Part shown: piece after piece, positions 61,331 through 64,000 of the stretch
How the letters are laid out: the number at the start of each line of letters is the position of its first letter
Position numbering within the stretch: the stretch's first letter is position 1
Assembly: GCA_937889015.1 (NCBI GenBank)
Contig: CALARR010000103.1
Span: 7,639-71,638 of the forward strand
Reading direction: 5' to 3'
From: an uncultured Planctomycetales bacterium
GTDB taxonomy: Bacteria > Planctomycetota > Planctomycetia > Pirellulales > Thermoguttaceae
Length of the DNA: 64,000 nucleotides
Translations under genes and position numbers: made by a program
The notes under the pieces: model-generated
Seen by the model: only the letters and a program-made list of their open reading frames with translations
Told to the model about the DNA's origin: nothing
The model's database searches: none

Positions 61331-61539
61331 GCAGGACCCAATAGCGGGGCACCTGAAATCGGTTTCGCCTCCAGGAACGGTCCTGCGGCGGACGATAAGC
61401 GCGTAGTGCCCGTCACACGGCGTTCGCGTGCGACGGCCCGCTGCTCGGAGTCAAGCGGACGAAAACACGCAACACGCGGACGGGACGCAATCCGGGGCGC
61501 ATGCTCGCCCCCTCGAGTTGCCCCGCACGTCGAAGCCTT

Positions 61540-62238
61540 ATGGAAACTTCCCTGCACCGGCAATTGAAGGCCTACTACGCCCCCTCGCAGGCCGAGTGCG
61601 AGGTGCGTCTCGACGGCTACCGCGTCGACGTGGTCCGCGGTGATGAACTGATTGAGATCCAGCACGCATCCCTGGCCTCGATCCGCGACAAGATCGCCAG
61701 GCTCCTCCAAGCCCATCGCGTGCTGGTGGTCAAGCCGCTGGTGCTCCGCAAGGTTCTGGTGAAGCACGCCTCGCGCGGCGGCCCCGTGGTGGGCCGGCGT
61801 CAGAGCCCCAAGCAAGCCGGTCTGCTGGACCTGTTCGACGAACTGGTGCATTTCACGCGCGTCTTCCCCCACCCGTCCCTGACATTGGAGGCCGCGCTGG
61901 TCGAAGTCGAGGAACACCGCTATCCGGGCCATGGCCGGCGTCACCGCTGGCGCGTGGCCGATCATCAGGTCGAGGACCAGGTGCTGGTCCATGTGCATCA
62001 GCGGCACACCTTCCGCACGGCCCAGGATCTGCTGCAGATCCTGCCGCCCCTGCCGACCCCCTTCCACACCGGCCAACTGGCCGAAGCCGCCGGCGTGCGC
62101 CGTTTTCGGGCCCAGCGCATCGCCTATTGCCTGCACCACATGGGCGCGGTTCAGGCCGTGGGCAAACAGGGCAACACCGTGCTCTACCAGACCGCTTGCG
62201 GCCCTCGCCGCCGCGCCCGGCCACGCCGCTCGGCCTGA
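61540..62238 (+). CDS. Putative PD-(D/E)XK-like nuclease with C-terminal winged helix
   Basis: This 232-residue soluble protein has an N-terminal part (about 1-60) with YRVDVVRGDELIEIQHASLA, which could be the Asp and Glu-x-Gln of a PD-(D/E)XK nuclease-like core, followed by a helix IRDKIARLLQ and VLVVKPLVLRKVLV. The C-terminal 90 residues contain LAEAAGVRRFRAQRIAYCL and look like a winged helix. I do not recognise the family; the nuclease call is inferred from the pattern only. The ATG at 61540 has no strong ribosome binding site. It lies between the UroD-family gene and cardiolipin synthase. Confidence 0.55.
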   Translation: METSLHRQLKAYYAPSQAECEVRLDGYRVDVVRGDELIEIQHASLASIRDKIARLLQAHRVLVVKPLVLRKVLVKHASRGGPVVGRRQSPKQAGLLDLFDELVHFTRVFPHPSLTLEAALVEVEEHRYPGHGRRHRWRVADHQVEDQVLVHVHQRHTFRTAQDLLQILPPLPTPFHTGQLAEAAGVRRFRAQRIAYCLHHMGAVQAVGKQGNTVLYQTACGPRRRARPRRSA

Positions 62239-62277
62239 AGTGGGTGCTGCAGGCAATCCTGGCCGGGGCACGAACGT

Positions 62278-62302
62278 GTCATCCTGAGAAGCAAAGGATC
62301 TC
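62278..62302. repeat. Copy of the TCATCCTGAG...GGATCTC unit
   Basis: GTCATCCTGAGAAGCAAAGGATCTCAG is a slightly diverged copy of the unit at 46048. It is followed by about 190 bases without a gene. Confidence 0.5.
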
Positions 62303-62489
62303 AGGGGCCCCTGCGATACGGCGGATTCTTCGCGTTGCTCAGCAATAACGGCTGACGGCAACGGCCTTTATCGGTGAATCCTGCCAAACCGCACGAAGCA
62401 TCGCGCTTGGTCCGTGGCCCCCCTCACGGTAGAATAGGGATACGCCCGCCTGGCATGCCTCTTGTCGCCTCTCGAAGCAACTGGGCCCC

Positions 62490-63947
62490 ATGCGCATGTC
62501 GCAACTCCTCTCCGATCTCTGGCCCTATCTGCTCGGAGCACTGGACCTGGTGGTCAGCGGCGTGGCCTCGGCCCACGCCATCATGTACAAGCGCGACAAC
62601 CGCTCGGCGGTGGGCTGGGTGGGCCTGATCTGGCTCTCCCCCTTGCTCGGCGCGCTGCTCTATTTCAGCTTCGGCATCAATCGCATCCGCCGCCGCAGCC
62701 GCCTGCTGCAGGTCTCGCAGGCCTGGCTCTCCGAGCAAGTCTATTGCCATCCCGAAGTCGAACTCGGCCCGCAGTCGGAACTGGGCCGCCATCATCCCAA
62801 CCTGGACGGCCTGGCCGCGCTGATCGGCAATCTGACCGAGCGCCCGCTGCTGAAGGGCAACGCCATCACCCCCTTGCTCGATGGCGACGAGGCCTTTCCG
62901 GCCATGTTGGCGGCCATCGACCAGGCACAGCAGTCGATCGCCCTTTGCACCTACATCTTCGACACCGATCGAGCCGGCCAGGCCTTTCTCGAAGCCCTCG
63001 CGCGCGCCGTCAAACGCGGCGTGGAGGTCCGTATCCTGATCGACGACGTGGGCGCGCGCTACAGCCGTCCCACCATCATCCGTCGGCTGCGCGCCGCCGG
63101 AGTGCCGACCGAGAGCTTCCTGCCCACGCGCGTCCCGCGCCTGTTCCACTACGCCAACCTCCGCAATCACCGCAAGATCCTCGTGGTCGACGGCCAGCTC
63201 GGCTTCACCGGCGGCATCAACATCCGCGAAGGACACTGGCTGGCGCAGCAGCCCCAGGTGCCGGTACAGGACATCCACTTCCGAGTGGCCGGCCCCGTGG
63301 TCAGCCACCTCCAACAGACCTTCGCCAACGACTGGGCCTTCGCCAATGGCGAGTGCCTGGAAGGCCCGCGTTGGTTTCCGCCACTGCCGCCGGCGGGCGC
63401 CGTCATGGCGCGCGGCATCGCCCATGGCCCCGACGAGGATTTCGAACGGCTCACCCTCACGATCGTTGGCGCCGTGGCCACCGCCAACAGCACCGTACAC
63501 ATCGTCACCCCCTATTTCCTGCCCGAAGCAACCCTCATCGCCGCGCTGAAGGTCGCCGCCATGCGCGGCGTGCAGGTACACGTGGTCCTGCCCGAGCACA
63601 GCAATATCCGGGTCATGCAGTGGGCCACGCAGGCCATGCTCTGGCAGATCCTGGAACGCGGCTGCCATGTGTGGCGCGTGCCTGCACCCTTCGACCACTC
63701 CAAGCTCTTCCTGGTCGACGGCGTGTGGTCGCTGTTCGGTTCCACCAACTGGGACCCGCGCAGCCTGCGACTGAACTTCGAGTTCAATGTCGAATGCTAC
63801 GACCTGGAACTCGCGGCCCGGCTCACGCGTCTCGTCGAACAGAAGATCGCGCGCGCCCGCCCGGTCACCTTCGAGGAGGTCGAATCGCGCAGCATTCCCA
63901 TCCGCCTCCGCGACGGCACGGCCCGGCTCTGGGCACCCTACCTCTAG
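62490..63947 (+). CDS. Cardiolipin synthase (phospholipase D family)
   Basis: This 485-residue membrane enzyme makes cardiolipin from phosphatidylglycerol. Two N-terminal membrane helices (about 8-30 and 38-62, GWVGLIWLSPLLGALLYFSF) precede two HKD motifs: NHRKILVVDGQLGFTGGIN (about 225-243) and DHSKLFLVDGVWSLFGSTNW (about 403-422). Length and order match Cls of the ClsA type. The ATG at 62490 is followed by a second ATG two codons later; the start is not sharply defined by a ribosome binding site. It stands alone and ends 53 bases before the right edge of the window. Confidence 0.92.
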   Translation: MRMSQLLSDLWPYLLGALDLVVSGVASAHAIMYKRDNRSAVGWVGLIWLSPLLGALLYFSFGINRIRRRSRLLQVSQAWLSEQVYCHPEVELGPQSELGRHHPNLDGLAALIGNLTERPLLKGNAITPLLDGDEAFPAMLAAIDQAQQSIALCTYIFDTDRAGQAFLEALARAVKRGVEVRILIDDVGARYSRPTIIRRLRAAGVPTESFLPTRVPRLFHYANLRNHRKILVVDGQLGFTGGINIREGHWLAQQPQVPVQDIHFRVAGPVVSHLQQTFANDWAFANGECLEGPRWFPPLPPAGAVMARGIAHGPDEDFERLTLTIVGAVATANSTVHIVTPYFLPEATLIAALKVAAMRGVQVHVVLPEHSNIRVMQWATQAMLWQILERGCHVWRVPAPFDHSKLFLVDGVWSLFGSTNWDPRSLRLNFEFNVECYDLELAARLTRLVEQKIARARPVTFEEVESRSIPIRLRDGTARLWAPYL

Positions 63948-64000
63948 TCCGCTGGGGGCCTTGGGCAGTGCCGCTGGCGCGCCAGGTTCCGCCACACACG

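Overview
This is a high-GC window from a Gram-negative-type bacterium that is very probably a member of the Planctomycetota, most likely Pirellulales-like. The evidence is gene content: Tad pilins of the planctomycete type, a repeat protein built from YTV...RPVWET units as reported for planctomycete cell walls, DUF1080/ThuA, sulfatase and FGE-sulfatase proteins, a BRCT-MerR-TPR fusion, and a small lipoprotein with the LPSPHYMQDDVQYF motif. Heptose enzymes (HldE, a heptosyltransferase-like GT9) and a beta-barrel porin point to an outer membrane. No rRNA, tRNA, CRISPR array, phage or transposase gene was seen.

Layout. 1-4105 (minus): Tad/Flp pilus genes (cpaF running off the left edge, cpaB, the prepilin peptidase cpaA and two paralogous Cys-rich pilins, each pilin followed by its own terminator). 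4586-7787: a small ORF, a secreted unknown, a CelD-type acetyltransferase, a YeaQ-like membrane protein and a lipoprotein. 8367-12518: a large CHAT-fold protein and a MerR regulator with a textbook 19-bp-spacer promoter/operator. 12712-14310: DUF1080-ThuA fusion. 14325-20686 (minus): operon of an exonuclease/phosphatase-fold protein and two large membrane proteins with DUF4350/GATase-like domains. 21017-29034: HEAT-like secreted protein, porin, polytopic membrane protein, BRCT-MerR-TPR protein, YTV cell-wall protein. 29570-31722 (minus): second Tad block (TadE-like, TadG with vWA, TadE-like). 32275-36777: CocE-type hydrolase, Tat-exported amidohydrolase, FGE-sulfatase protein. 36937-43076: cyanophycin locus, with an ABC transporter and DUF1854 protein divergent from cyanophycin synthetase. 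43081-45962: pyrE and a secreted TIM-barrel-like hydrolase. 46240-51176 (minus): one-carbon/corrinoid operon (corrinoid protein, fused MetF-MetV, AcsE-like methyltransferase, formate-THF ligase). 51585-58025 (minus): sulfatase, alpha/beta hydrolase, then a glycosylation operon (hldE, GT9, GT4). 58227-63947: MFS transporter, DUF971 protein coupled to a UroD-family protein, a putative PD-(D/E)XK-type protein and a cardiolipin synthase.

The most unusual feature is a set of short dispersed repeats. One roughly 80-bp palindromic family (R1) has five copies, two of them touching the stop codon of a minus-strand gene. Two other families (R2, R3) each occur once in noncoding DNA and once in frame inside a protein gene (the FGE-sulfatase N-terminus and the MerR linker). 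Other points of interest are the degenerate active sites of the CHAT protein and the exonuclease/phosphatase-fold protein, the DUF4350 operon, and the pairing of corrinoid methyl transfer with H4F enzymes without CO dehydrogenase in view.
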